From Cytobacillus horneckiae (GTDB lineage Bacteria > Bacillota > Bacilli > Bacillales > Cytobacillaceae), in the NCBI RefSeq assembly GCF_002835735.1, contig NZ_PISD01000030.1:1-64000 (forward strand): a DNA stretch of 64,000 nt, in the 5' to 3' direction. The notes below the pieces were generated by a model. The model was given only the letters and a program-made list of their open reading frames with translations. It had not been told where the DNA came from and made no database searches. The position numbers and the translations under genes are program-made. Shown piece after piece: positions 19,124 to 28,030 of this stretch. Positions within the stretch are counted from its first letter, which is position 1, and every line of letters starts with the position of its first letter.

Positions 19124-20107
19124 CTAAAGTCCTAAGTTCATTAAATCATGAATATGAAGCATGCCAATTGGCTGATTTTCACTATTAATTACGGGTAGCA
19201 CATTAATTTTATGTTTTTCCATTAGACCCATCGCTTCAGCAGCTAATTCCTCCGCCTGGATACATACAGGCTGTTTGTTGCATAATTCATCAACGGCATA
19301 GCTCAGCATATCTACAGACATAGCGAAAGCTCTTCTAATGTCTCCATCTGTTAATACGCCAACTAGCCGCTGCCTTTCATCTACAACGCTTATTGCTCCC
19401 ATCCCCTGGGTGGTCATGAGGAATAAAGCTTCCTTTACAGAGTCGGAATGGAGGACAATAGGGTTTTTCCTCGTTGTTTGCGTTACATCGGCGGCCTTTA
19501 ATAATAATCTTCTGCCAAGTGACCCAGCAGGATGAAAGACAGCAAAATCCTCTGGTTGAAAATTCCTCGCCTGCAAAAGCGCGATAGCAACAGCATCTCC
19601 AAGTGCCAAAGTGACGGTCGTACTTGTGGTGGGTGCCAGGCCTAATGGACAAGCCTCCTCAGCATTGCCGATGCAAAGAACAATATCCGATTTTATCGCT
19701 AACGTAGATAGTGGATTTTTAACGATCGCAATCATTTTTGCGCCAATTTTTTTTATCGAAGGGATTAGATTTAACACTTCTTCAGATTCCCCGCTATTTG
19801 AAATCGCGATAATCACATCATTTGCCGTTACCATCCCTAAATCTCCATGCAAACCTTCAGAAGGATGAAGAAAAAAAGATGGTGTACCTGTACTTGCCAT
19901 TGTGGCATTGATTTTCCTGCCGATAATACCGGATTTTCCTATCCCTGTAATGACTACTCTGCCGTGGCATTCTAATATCATTTGAATGGCATCATTCACG
20001 GCATGGCCGATTGCACCTTTAAGATCTAAAATGGCCTGGGCTTCTTTTTCTAGAACGGCAATTACATTATTTGTGTAATCCTGTGAGTAAGTTTTCGTGT
20101 TCAACAA
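19124..20107 (-). CDS. kdsD: D-arabinose 5-phosphate isomerase KdsD/KpsF
   Basis: Converts ribulose-5-phosphate to arabinose-5-phosphate, the first committed step to Kdo. The N-terminal SIS domain (residues about 35-170) has GHAVNDAI, VVITGIGKSGIIGRKINAT, GTPSFFLHPSEGLHGDLGM and ISNSGESEE. The C-terminal half (about 205-327) is a pair of CBS domains (GAISVVDERQRLVGVLTDGD and IGMLHIHDL). 327 residues equals the usual length of KdsD/KpsF/GutQ. The start is TTG at 20107 with GGGGGAG 6 nt upstream; it overlaps the end of kdsA by 41 nt. The Kdo-operon context favours KdsD over the sugar-phosphate isomerase GutQ. Confidence 0.93.
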   Translation of the reverse strand: MLNTKTYSQDYTNNVIAVLEKEAQAILDLKGAIGHAVNDAIQMILECHGRVVITGIGKSGIIGRKINATMASTGTPSFFLHPSEGLHGDLGMVTANDVIIAISNSGESEEVLNLIPSIKKIGAKMIAIVKNPLSTLAIKSDIVLCIGNAEEACPLGLAPTTSTTVTLALGDAVAIALLQARNFQPEDFAVFHPAGSLGRRLLLKAADVTQTTRKNPIVLHSDSVKEALFLMTTQGMGAISVVDERQRLVGVLTDGDIRRAFAMSVDMLSYAVDELCNKQPVCIQAEELAAEAMGLMEKHKINVLPVINSENQPIGMLHIHDLMNLGL

Positions 20108-20951
20108 TATGATCTCCCCCTATGGATGATGCTTGTTTAACTAAACGATCAATCTCAACCACTGGCTTCAACACTTCTTCTAATTCGCTTAACTTCACCA
20201 TATTTGGACCATCTGATAAGGCTTCATCCGGATTTGGATGCACCTCCATAAAGATTGAGTCCACTCCAACCCCCGCTGCTGCTCTTGACAAGTAAGGAAC
20301 AAATTCCCTGTTTCCTCCTGTACTTGTCCCGTTCCCTCCTGGAATTTGCACACTATGGGTGGCATCGAAAACGACAGGAGCAAACTCCTTCATGATTGCC
20401 AAAGACCGCATATCTACAACTAAATTGTTATAGCCAAAAGTGGATCCGCGCTCGGTCAGCAAAATTCGCTCATTTCCTGCCTCCCGTATTTTTGTGACAA
20501 CATTGCTCATATCATTCGGCGCAAGAAACTGCCCCTTCTTTACATTGATTACCTTTCCCGTTTTTGCTGCTGCAACGAGAAGGTCAGTCTGTCTGCAAAG
20601 GAATGCAGGAATTTGAATAATATCTAATACTTGGCCGGCAATCGGCGCCTGTGATGATTCATGAATATCTGATAATACTGGGACATGAAAGGATTCCTTA
20701 ACCTTGGCTAAAAGATTGATGCCGCTCACCAATCCAGGTCCCCTTTGAGAATGAATAGACGAACGATTCGCTTTATCGAAAGACCCCTTAAAAACGAAGG
20801 GGATATTCAGCTTCGTCGTCACCTCTTTTAGCCTTGCAGCTGTTTCCATGACAATTGTTTCATCCTCCAGCATACAAGGGCCTGCTATTAATACGAAGGG
20901 GCGATTTTCACCAAATACGATTTTTTCATTTAGAATCACGCTATTAGACAT
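20067..20951 (-). CDS. kdsA: 3-deoxy-8-phosphooctulonate (Kdo-8-phosphate) synthase KdsA
   Basis: Condenses arabinose-5-phosphate with phosphoenolpyruvate to Kdo-8-phosphate in the cytosol. Class hallmarks: FVLIAGPCMLEDE, FKGSFDKANRSSIHSQRGPG, VLSDIHE, QIPAFLCRQTDLL, VNVKKGQFLAPNDM, LTERGSTFGYNNLVVDMR, VFDATHSVQ and MEVHPNPDEALSDG. The Cys in AGPC is the metal ligand of the metal-dependent KdsA class. The open frame begins at 20966, but GGAGG lies inside those codons and serves the ATG at 20951, giving 294 residues. It overlaps the end of kdsB by 8 nt and is itself overlapped by kdsD. A DAHP synthase is excluded by the KANRSS and HPNPDEA motifs. Confidence 0.95.
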   Translation of the reverse strand: MSNSVILNEKIVFGENRPFVLIAGPCMLEDETIVMETAARLKEVTTKLNIPFVFKGSFDKANRSSIHSQRGPGLVSGINLLAKVKESFHVPVLSDIHESSQAPIAGQVLDIIQIPAFLCRQTDLLVAAAKTGKVINVKKGQFLAPNDMSNVVTKIREAGNERILLTERGSTFGYNNLVVDMRSLAIMKEFAPVVFDATHSVQIPGGNGTSTGGNREFVPYLSRAAAGVGVDSIFMEVHPNPDEALSDGPNMVKLSELEEVLKPVVEIDRLVKQASSIGGDHIVEHENLLTGLHK

Positions 20952-21678
20952 ATTGTTTTCCTCCAATTATGCTTTCGACTTTTTCAATATCCTCAGGGGT
21001 GTCTACTCCAACTGCATCGTAATCTGTCTTAATCATCTTTATGCGATAGCCATTTTCCAACAGCCTCAGCTGCTCAAGCATTTCTATTTTTTCATATTGG
21101 GACGGTGGCAGATCGACAAATCCATGTAAAACCGCTCTTGGAAATCCATATAAGCCAATATGCTTATAATAAGCGGCATCCTTTTCAGTGCGGTTGTATG
21201 GAATCCCTTTGCGTGAAAAAAATAAAGCATAGCCAAGCTGATCTGTCACGACTTTTACTATATTTGGATCATCTACTTCTTCCTTATTTACAATTTCAGT
21301 CATTGCAGTAATCGCAATGTCATTATTTGTCATCCTCGCCTCTCTCACCAGTTCATCAATGAGCAGCGGACTAATTAATGGCTCGTCCCCTTGGATATTG
21401 ACAAAAAAATCACCTTCCACTATTTTGGACACTTCCGAGATGCGGTCAGAACCGCTCATATGATCAGATCTCGTCATCACAGCCATTGCCCCAAATTTCT
21501 CTGCTGCTTTTTTAATACGCTCATCATCTGTAGCAATCACAACTTGTTCAAGTTCTTCACTCTGCATCACTCTCCTGTACACATGCTCAATCATCGGCTT
21601 TCCATTTATCAAAGCCAGCGGCTTTCCTGGAAACCGGGTTGAACCGTATCGAGCTGGTATCACGCCAATCGCTTTCAC
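20944..21678 (-). CDS. kdsB: CMP-Kdo synthetase KdsB
   Basis: Activates Kdo with CTP to CMP-Kdo, the donor for Kdo transferases. It begins with the nucleotide-binding signature IGVIPARYGSTRFPGKPLA (residues about 4-22), followed by VVIATDDERI, MTRSDHMSGSDRISE, FFVNIQGDEPLI, YYKHIGLYGFPR and VDLPPSQYEKIEMLEQLRLLENG, all characteristic of KdsB rather than sialic-acid synthetases. 244 residues is normal. The start is GTG at 21678 with AGAGGTGAT upstream. Its first 92 nt overlap the 3' end of the kpsS-like gene in another frame, an unusually long overlap. Confidence 0.95.
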   Translation of the reverse strand: MKAIGVIPARYGSTRFPGKPLALINGKPMIEHVYRRVMQSEELEQVVIATDDERIKKAAEKFGAMAVMTRSDHMSGSDRISEVSKIVEGDFFVNIQGDEPLISPLLIDELVREARMTNNDIAITAMTEIVNKEEVDDPNIVKVVTDQLGYALFFSRKGIPYNRTEKDAAYYKHIGLYGFPRAVLHGFVDLPPSQYEKIEMLEQLRLLENGYRIKMIKTDYDAVGVDTPEDIEKVESIIGGKQYV

Positions 21679-23014
21679 CTAAATCACCTCTTAATTTTAT
21701 ATATTGAGACAATCTATCTGCTATATTTCTCGCCGTATGTTCATTCGGGCTATTTAAAATACCTTCAATTTGATATTCGAACCTTAAGTAATAGAGAAAG
21801 CGTGCGACTTTATCAGTTAATAACGGGGAAGCTAATACTTTTTGTAAACTATTAAATAATCGATTGGGATCATGGCACCTCTCTACGATTCCATCGATAT
21901 TGTAAAGTGCATCCCCTAGCGTAATTACTTTTTTATGATGAGCAAGCGCCTCTAGCCCAACAGTTGAATTAATCGTAATAACAGCTAAACAGTGCTTTAA
22001 CAGCTTATCCATCCGGTATTTTTTAATAAAAGTCACTTCATCCTTATATTTTTGTTTTAACTGCTTATAACTATTTCTCGACATATCCTCTGGATGCTCT
22101 TTAACAATAATTTTAATATTCCGTTTATTCTCTTCGTTATATCTTTTTACAGCTTCAACGACTTTATCGAGAAGCTCCTCCATCGTTTTTATACGAGGTG
22201 AATGGTAAAAAATTTGCGTATCTCTTGATACTTGGAACGGTACAAAGATATATTCCTCATTTATTTTTATCTCATCTTCTTTTTTATAACGATATAGCTT
22301 CTTAAAGATAAAATATTTTACTGCCTGCCAAAAGGTAATATGAGCATAATATTTAGGGTGAATGTGTAAAAGTGCGCCTATAAATGAGGCAAGCTTCATG
22401 AGAGCGACTTTCACTAGACTTTCCCGCTTTGCCTGCAACAGCGCTTTCTCTTCAGGCTTGAACAAATATTTGCGCAATCTTTTTTTATTGACTGATACTT
22501 GATCATAAAAACGGCTATCTGTTGATACCGAGGAACGGGCATTAATCCCTTTCGGATCACAGGTTATCGTGTATGGTCGGAATAGTCCATCTTCGAAATA
22601 GAAGACTTTCAATCCTTTTTCTTCAGCCAATCGCTTTGAAATCTGATCAATCCAATGATAGCCATTAAACAAGCAAATCGTATCTATTTTGTATGCATCT
22701 ATTAATTTATCGATTGCAGACATATAGCGCTTATATGTCCTTAATTCACTCTTATTCACATTTTTATTCAACACATTTTTTGTAAACGTTACGTTATATA
22801 TTGGCAGACTCATTAGCTCTTCATCAGTAATTGGATATTCCTCTTTCGTTATTTTAAATGGGGCAAAAATAGAAGTGATTGAGCTTTTCATGAATAGCTC
22901 ACCGAGTTCCAGCTTAATTAGGTATGAGCGATGGCCCCTTTTTTCCAACTGTGCCCCAATATCATGGAAAAGTTTTTTATTTCTATTTCCTCTTATAAAC
23001 AAGAAGTTAGCCAT
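21587..23014 (-). CDS. KpsS-like capsule polysaccharide protein (Kdo transferase type)
   Basis: A 475-residue member of the capsule synthesis family. KpsS of Gram-negative bacteria adds the first beta-Kdo to a phosphatidylglycerol acceptor. Visible blocks: NFLFIRGNRNKKLFHDIGAQL at the start, FNGYHWIDQISKRLAEEKGL, VFYFEDGLFRPYTITCDPKGINARSS, FVPFQVSRDTQIFYHSP, IIVKEHPED and ITINSTVGLEALAHHKKVITLG. The open frame extends to 23050, but GGAGGG lies 6 nt before the ATG at 23014. It is the first gene of the Kdo operon. Its last 31 codons overlap the start of kdsB, so the native C-terminus may once have ended near residue 445. No membrane segment is obvious. Confidence 0.85.
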   Translation of the reverse strand: MANFLFIRGNRNKKLFHDIGAQLEKRGHRSYLIKLELGELFMKSSITSIFAPFKITKEEYPITDEELMSLPIYNVTFTKNVLNKNVNKSELRTYKRYMSAIDKLIDAYKIDTICLFNGYHWIDQISKRLAEEKGLKVFYFEDGLFRPYTITCDPKGINARSSVSTDSRFYDQVSVNKKRLRKYLFKPEEKALLQAKRESLVKVALMKLASFIGALLHIHPKYYAHITFWQAVKYFIFKKLYRYKKEDEIKINEEYIFVPFQVSRDTQIFYHSPRIKTMEELLDKVVEAVKRYNEENKRNIKIIVKEHPEDMSRNSYKQLKQKYKDEVTFIKKYRMDKLLKHCLAVITINSTVGLEALAHHKKVITLGDALYNIDGIVERCHDPNRLFNSLQKVLASPLLTDKVARFLYYLRFEYQIEGILNSPNEHTARNIADRLSQYIKLRGDLGESDWRDTSSIRFNPVSRKAAGFDKWKADD

Positions 23015-23248
23015 TGCATCCCTCCATTTTGAGTAAATGCTGATGTACAAGCACGAAATTGTATCAATATGCTAATTTATCCTACCTTGGTTCGTATTTT
23101 AGCATGACAAACGTAAAATGAATGCACTATTTACTATTATTTACATAACGTTTAAATATAGTTAATATTGTTTGAATGTTTGAATATTTATTAACAAAAA
23201 ATTTATAAACTAGCTATTTACATAATAATTCTTAACAAAAACAATAAA

Positions 23249-23284
23249 AAAAGCGTTCAATCAAACATTTGATTGAACGCTTTT
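23249..23284 (-). terminator. Strong terminator after the poly-gamma-glutamate operon
   Basis: A perfect 17-bp stem (AAAAGCGTTCAATCAAA and complement) with a two-base loop, followed on the minus strand by TTTATTG. It starts a few bases past the capD stop at 23288. The rest of the gap, 23015-23248, is AT-rich and must contain the promoter of the Kdo operon; no convincing consensus was found. Confidence 0.9.
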
Positions 23285-23287
23285 ACT

Positions 23288-24910
23288 TTAATTTGATTGG
23301 GCCTCCCACTTGCCGTTTCTTCGTGAATCAGCTCCGCCATCAATAGATAATGTTTCTTTATTATAGGATAGTGCATGTACACTTCCAAAGAAGGACGTGT
23401 TGTTATTAATAATAACTTCATAGCCGCGATCCTGCAGTTCAGAATAAGTTTTCCTATCAAATCCTGGTTCCATTTGTATCTCGTCGTTTTCCATATAAAA
23501 ACGAGGACGTTCTATCGCATCCTGAAGGGAGTCGCCAAATACGGTGTGATACAGAATAGACTGTGCAATCGCTGAAGGTATTCTTCTGCCGCCGGGAGAT
23601 CCTATACCAATGACTTCTTTATTATTGATTAGTATAGTAGGGGCTATAAAACTGCGCGGACGTTTTCCAGGCTCGAATGTATTTGGACTTTTTTCATTTT
23701 GGCTGTAGTTTGTTAAGGCATTGTTTAAGAAAAATCCCTCTTCTACATATTCACCCGTCCCAAAAAAGTTTCCTAATGTATTCGTGGCCGACACCATCAT
23801 TCCATCCTGATCAACAACTACAAAGTGAGTTGTATGAGCTAAATCTTTTCGTTCTGCTTCAGTATCATTTAACTGATTACTTTTGAATATTTTTTCCCTT
23901 CCCTCTAGCAATTCATCGGTATATTCCGTGCTCGTGACCTCATCCATATCAAGATAGGAATAGTCCAAATCGCCGATATTATATAGCCTTTCCTCGTAAG
24001 CGATTTTGCTGATTTCTCCTACTGCTTGAACAAAGGCTGGCTCATTTTCAAATTCAGTTTCTTCAAGTACCTTTTCCGCCATTTGCAATGTTTGAACGAC
24101 AGTCAATCCAGAGAACGGGGGCGCTGCAGACCAGACATCATACCCCATGAATTCACCCTTTACTGCCTCCATTCTCTGTGATGTATACTTACCAAAATCG
24201 CTGCGCTTGAAACCGTCGTGCTGATCGGCAAGCGAATCGGTTAGCTCACCATGATAAAACGCCGCCTCGCCTTCATCTCGAATCGCCCTCAATGTATCTG
24301 CTAGCTCTTTTTGAACTAAAGTATCGCCTTCCTCAATCGGGCGGCCATCAATGAAAAAAGGCTTCGCTTTATCTTCATCAATTCTGCTTTTCAATGCCGT
24401 TTTAAAACGGTATTCCAATTGATCATCTACTTTAAAGCCCTCTTCTGCTAATGGAATCACCTGGTTCATAATCGATTCAAACGATAATTTGCCTTCCTCC
24501 TCATGAATATCCGCCATGCCTTTAACGAATCCTGGCACACCTGAATCGGTTTTGCGGCTGTTCGAGGAAAGCGGCGCCATCTCTCTATATTGCTGGATAA
24601 AAGGTGCTTTGCCATCCTTATAAACGAGCATTTCACCACCTCCCCCTACCCCTGATGCATAGGGCTCAACGACAGCAAGCGCATAGGAAACAGCTATAGC
24701 AGCATCAACTGCATTACCCCCATCCTTCAACACTTTCATGCCAACTTCAACAGCAAGCGGATGGCTTGCACTTACACCGTATTCTCCATTTTCCTTCGCA
24801 GGTTTTTTTTGCACGCTTTGATTCCCTTCTTCTTTTAAAAACCAATTTATACAAACACCCAAGACAACAACCAATGATATTAAAATAAGTATTAAATTCC
24901 TTTTTTTCAT
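23288..24910 (-). CDS. capD: CapD-like gamma-glutamyltranspeptidase (capsule anchoring)
   Basis: A 540-residue gamma-glutamyltransferase family protein. It has an N-terminal membrane anchor or signal segment (residues about 4-22), then GVSASHPLAVEVGMKVLKDGGNAVDAAIA, SGVGGGGEMLVY, and the autocleavage/nucleophile site H-T-T-H-F with the first Thr at about residue 360, close to Thr352 of Bacillus anthracis CapD. GIGSPGGRRI follows near the C-terminus. In Bacillus anthracis, CapD attaches poly-gamma-D-glutamate to peptidoglycan and also trims it; the position at the end of a cap operon supports the same role outside the membrane. The open frame reaches 24949, but AAAGGAG serves the ATG at 24910. 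The 132 bp between it and capE hold only the capE end and its own leader. Confidence 0.9.
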   Translation of the reverse strand: MKKRNLILILISLVVVLGVCINWFLKEEGNQSVQKKPAKENGEYGVSASHPLAVEVGMKVLKDGGNAVDAAIAVSYALAVVEPYASGVGGGGEMLVYKDGKAPFIQQYREMAPLSSNSRKTDSGVPGFVKGMADIHEEEGKLSFESIMNQVIPLAEEGFKVDDQLEYRFKTALKSRIDEDKAKPFFIDGRPIEEGDTLVQKELADTLRAIRDEGEAAFYHGELTDSLADQHDGFKRSDFGKYTSQRMEAVKGEFMGYDVWSAAPPFSGLTVVQTLQMAEKVLEETEFENEPAFVQAVGEISKIAYEERLYNIGDLDYSYLDMDEVTSTEYTDELLEGREKIFKSNQLNDTEAERKDLAHTTHFVVVDQDGMMVSATNTLGNFFGTGEYVEEGFFLNNALTNYSQNEKSPNTFEPGKRPRSFIAPTILINNKEVIGIGSPGGRRIPSAIAQSILYHTVFGDSLQDAIERPRFYMENDEIQMEPGFDRKTYSELQDRGYEVIINNNTSFFGSVHALSYNKETLSIDGGADSRRNGKWEAQSN

Positions 24911-25042
24911 TGGCACTCCTTTACGCTGGAAAAACTCAGTATTAGCCAAGTTCTATCTGCGATACTATCGTTTTTCTTTTGCGATTTTTTACTGGAACCC
25001 ACATCAATGATGAGTGAACAAGTTATCAATCAATCAGCTTTC

Positions 25043-25201
25043 TTATTCTTGAACCTTTTCAATATCTACTTTTAAAAGCTGGGTATCAATTTTTTTCTTT
25101 TCATCCTCGCTTAGCGTTTCTGTCTGGCCCGCACCAAGGATGATGAAAAAAATTGCTACTACAAACAAATACGGTGCTGCACTTTTAATAAAGTTTTTCA
25201 T
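25043..25201 (-). CDS. capE: CapE/PgsE small membrane subunit of poly-gamma-glutamate synthase
   Basis: A 52-residue protein: MKNFIKSAAPYLFVVAIFF begins a single transmembrane helix, followed by a charged tail rich in Lys and Glu (LSEDEKKKID, VDIEKVQE). Size, topology and place match CapE/PgsE, the small subunit that supports the CapBCA complex. Its ATG overlaps the stop codon of capA (ATGA at 25198-25201), so translation is coupled. In Bacillus anthracis the order is capBCADE; here capE precedes capD. Confidence 0.88.
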   Translation of the reverse strand: MKNFIKSAAPYLFVVAIFFIILGAGQTETLSEDEKKKIDTQLLKVDIEKVQE

Positions 25202-26370
25202 CGTTTCATATCCCCTTCTTCAAAATTAACATTCTGATTTATCGTAAAAGTTAGTTTCTCATTTTCATATTCCCAATCCGCATTTAAGTCTCTCGTCAAC
25301 TGGCGAATGATGGACCATTCTGCTAGCTTGTCCCAATTATTTATCGGGGCTGGGGTTGCTTCACGAATTTTCATTGGTGTCACTTCAAATCTTGTATCGC
25401 CTGAATCCAGTACATGGAACTGAACAAGTGCTGTTTCTCTAGTTCGCGTCCAGCCTTGGTCAAATATAAAATTGCCGAGACTGTAAAAAATGACGGTATC
25501 ATTATAAACTTCGATTGATTCCAATACATGCGGATGGTGGCCGATGATTATATCAGCACCCGCATCTGATAAGGCACGCGCCAATTCTTTTTGGCGATCG
25601 CTCGCACGGCTGTTATACTCATTTCCCCAATGTGCATGGACGAGTACGAGGTCAGCTTTTTTTGCTGCCTCTGCTGTTAAAGGAATAAAAGTTTCTGGTG
25701 TAAAGTCAAGAATGCCGCCGCTTTGTTCATCTGCTCGGACATCTCTGTCTGTTAAATCTGAAAAACTTAAGGTTGCGATGGTCATTCCATTTATTTCTTG
25801 ATAGGAGATGCGATCATGGGCATCTTTCATATTTTTACCTGCACCAACTGCATCAATTTGTTTTTCATCCATTAACGCCAACGTATCATGAAGCGCCGGT
25901 TCGCCGTAATCCATCATATGATTATTCGCAACGGCCACCGTATTGAAGCCAGCATTGGCTAATCCTGCTACAGAATGACTATCCGTTTTCAATGCAATCG
26001 ATTTTCCTTCTTTCTGCTCAACATTCCTGTCAGTTGCCGGATTTTCGAAATTCCCTGTAACATAATCCGATGTATCAAAAAGCGGCTGCGCATATCTGAA
26101 TAAATATTCATAGCCATGCCTGTCAGTTATGTATTCCACATATCGCCCTGTCATGATATCTCCAACGATTGAACCTGTCAGTACCGCATCTGTTGCAGGT
26201 TCCGCCTCCGCTACCTTTCTCGTATCCATCGTATATAAAAGAATAAAGGCAACAAGTAGAATCGGAAATAGAATCAATAGGTGGATATGTATTTTCTTCT
26301 TTTGGTTTTTTAAAAATTTGAGGAGTTTTTCATGAAATGTTAACGGACGATCCTCTCTATTTTGATCCAT
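25198..26370 (-). CDS. capA: CapA/PgsA poly-gamma-glutamate synthesis and export protein
   Basis: A 390-residue membrane-anchored protein with one N-terminal transmembrane helix (residues about 28-48) and an extracellular metallophosphatase-like domain of the bacterial capsule synthesis PGA_cap family: GSIVGDIMTGRYVE, VTGNFENPATD, NTVAVANNHMMDYGEPAL, LVHAHWGNEY, DIIIGHHPHVLE and FYSLGNFIFDQ. PgsA is needed for polymer export and assembly. It starts 15 nt after capC with GGAGGAGGA before the ATG. Its stop overlaps the start of capE. Confidence 0.95.
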   Translation of the reverse strand: MDQNREDRPLTFHEKLLKFLKNQKKKIHIHLLILFPILLVAFILLYTMDTRKVAEAEPATDAVLTGSIVGDIMTGRYVEYITDRHGYEYLFRYAQPLFDTSDYVTGNFENPATDRNVEQKEGKSIALKTDSHSVAGLANAGFNTVAVANNHMMDYGEPALHDTLALMDEKQIDAVGAGKNMKDAHDRISYQEINGMTIATLSFSDLTDRDVRADEQSGGILDFTPETFIPLTAEAAKKADLVLVHAHWGNEYNSRASDRQKELARALSDAGADIIIGHHPHVLESIEVYNDTVIFYSLGNFIFDQGWTRTRETALVQFHVLDSGDTRFEVTPMKIREATPAPINNWDKLAEWSIIRQLTRDLNADWEYENEKLTFTINQNVNFEEGDMKR

Positions 26371-26385
26371 TATTGATCCTCCTCC

Positions 26386-26835
26386 TTAAAACAGGTAGTA
26401 CACATACATGATTCCAAAGGTTGCTCCGCTTAATAGAAGCGTGCTTCCTAGTGTCAAAGTAACGCCTTGCTTTTGAATGGTATTAGCTATAAGCCCTGGC
26501 ACAATAACGCCTAGCCCTCTAAACTCATTGATTTCAAATGGCAAGACAGGATAGAAATAATCCAACACCAGCTTCAAACAAATGCCGGTAATCAGCATCG
26601 CAGCAAACTTTCGTCTTCCATATAATATAACTAATTTGGAAATGCCATATTTAACAATGACATAGGTAAGTAAACTCACAAGCAAAATAAGTAAAATAAA
26701 AATAGGCTGGTTAAATACAAGTGCGAGATAGCCCGGTACAACAAGACCGGCCGGCATAATGCCGAATTTCTCTGCAAATAATAAACTTAATAACACGCCC
26801 AAAATTAATGAAATATATAAATCATCACCAAACAT
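26386..26835 (-). CDS. capC: CapC/PgsC poly-gamma-glutamate synthase membrane subunit
   Basis: A 149-residue hydrophobic protein with four to five transmembrane segments and the PgsC hallmarks FGIMPAGLVVPGYLAL near residue 25 and FRGLGVIVPGLIANTIQKQGV near residue 110. It forms the catalytic membrane complex with CapB. It sits 19 nt downstream of capB, with GGGGGAG ahead of its ATG. Confidence 0.95.
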   Translation of the reverse strand: MFGDDLYISLILGVLLSLLFAEKFGIMPAGLVVPGYLALVFNQPIFILLILLVSLLTYVIVKYGISKLVILYGRRKFAAMLITGICLKLVLDYFYPVLPFEINEFRGLGVIVPGLIANTIQKQGVTLTLGSTLLLSGATFGIMYVYYLF

Positions 26836-26854
26836 TCACAAACGCTCCCCCTGA

Positions 26855-28030
26855 TTAGCTTACTAATTGCCTGATTTTCATCGTTTTTAATTCTTCGATT
26901 AAAGGCTCTGCCGCGCCGTGGATATTGCCGACACCATAAATCGTCGAACCATCCATTTCAGCTTTTAATTCTTTAATGATTTCCTTCGTTGTCCAACCCT
27001 CAAAATTTTTGATGTTATTTGCAGGAATGACTTCACTTGCCCGCATAATCGGCTCGGTTGATTCACCGATAAGCACAAGCGTCTCCATTGGAATATACGG
27101 CAGAACGTCACGAGCAAACTGCTCTGTACGATCGACGCGGTCAGCTCGGCAATTCATAATCACCACTGGCTGCTCAGTTGGATAGCCCACCTCCTGCACT
27201 CGCTTCCAAATATTCAATGTCGATGAAGCATCATTAGCAGCAAATCCATTCACAAAGTAAGATGGATTTGCTGAACTGCCAATCGGTGAAATCCTCATTG
27301 CACCTGGATCTGGCGGTGCATTCAACATCCCTTGTCGAGCTGTCTTATCATCGATGCCAATCGCTTCTGCCACACCAAGTGCAAGTGAAGCGTTATCAGG
27401 AAAAACCATATAATCAAATTGTTTTAAGTAAGCCTCTGATATTTGGCTATTGTCAGCCACAATCACTTTCGTATTTCTTTCCGCTGCAATTTTTTCATAA
27501 TAAGGGCGGAACTGATCATTTGTAATAATTAAATGTCCATTATGAGGAATCGTGGCTGTAAAGGCTTCTGCTACCTCATTCAATGTCGGCCCCATCACAT
27601 CCATATGATCTTCTAGGACGTTGACAATCACGCCAATATTCGCTTGCAGCAGCTCCTCTTGAAACGTGATCTGATAATCAGGATTGACCGCCATACATTC
27701 ACTTACGAGCGCTTCAGCCCCAAGATCAACCGTCTCAGTAATAACATCCTTCTGTTCGCCAATATTAGGACCTTGAGGCTTTCTTACAATCGGCTTTTCA
27801 TCGGGCGTATTCCAATAAATCATCCTCGCATCCGTCCCTGTTGTTTTTCCGACGGTCTTGTACCCAGCTTCGAATAAGATGCCCGTTATCAGCCTCGTCA
27901 CTGTTGACTTCCCGCGAATGCCATTAATATTTACACGTATCTTCAACGAATCCAGTCTTTTTCTATGCTTTCGCTTTTCAAACATACCCGCCGCTAATAA
28001 TATGAGGCAGGCCCCCACAATGAGCCACAT
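26855..28030 (-). CDS. capB: CapB/PgsB poly-gamma-glutamate synthase ligase subunit
   Basis: A 391-residue Mur-ligase-like amide ligase that activates the growing glutamate chain with ATP. It has an N-terminal hydrophobic segment, then the P-loop INGIRGKSTVTRLI (residues about 34-47), TTGTDAR, SECMAVNP, NVLEDHMDVMG and NCRADRVDRTEQFA, all characteristic of PgsB/CapB. It is the first gene of the five-gene capBCAED operon; AGGAGGAG precedes the ATG. Whether the product is D- or L-glutamate cannot be told from these genes. Confidence 0.95.
   Translation of the reverse strand: MWLIVGACLILLAAGMFEKRKHRKRLDSLKIRVNINGIRGKSTVTRLITGILFEAGYKTVGKTTGTDARMIYWNTPDEKPIVRKPQGPNIGEQKDVITETVDLGAEALVSECMAVNPDYQITFQEELLQANIGVIVNVLEDHMDVMGPTLNEVAEAFTATIPHNGHLIITNDQFRPYYEKIAAERNTKVIVADNSQISEAYLKQFDYMVFPDNASLALGVAEAIGIDDKTARQGMLNAPPDPGAMRISPIGSSANPSYFVNGFAANDASSTLNIWKRVQEVGYPTEQPVVIMNCRADRVDRTEQFARDVLPYIPMETLVLIGESTEPIMRASEVIPANNIKNFEGWTTKEIIKELKAEMDGSTIYGVGNIHGAAEPLIEELKTMKIRQLVS

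Noticed and set aside
20067-20951. DAHP synthase for aromatic amino acids
   Set aside because: The KANRSS and HPNPDEALSDG motifs and the kdsB/C/D neighbours identify KdsA.
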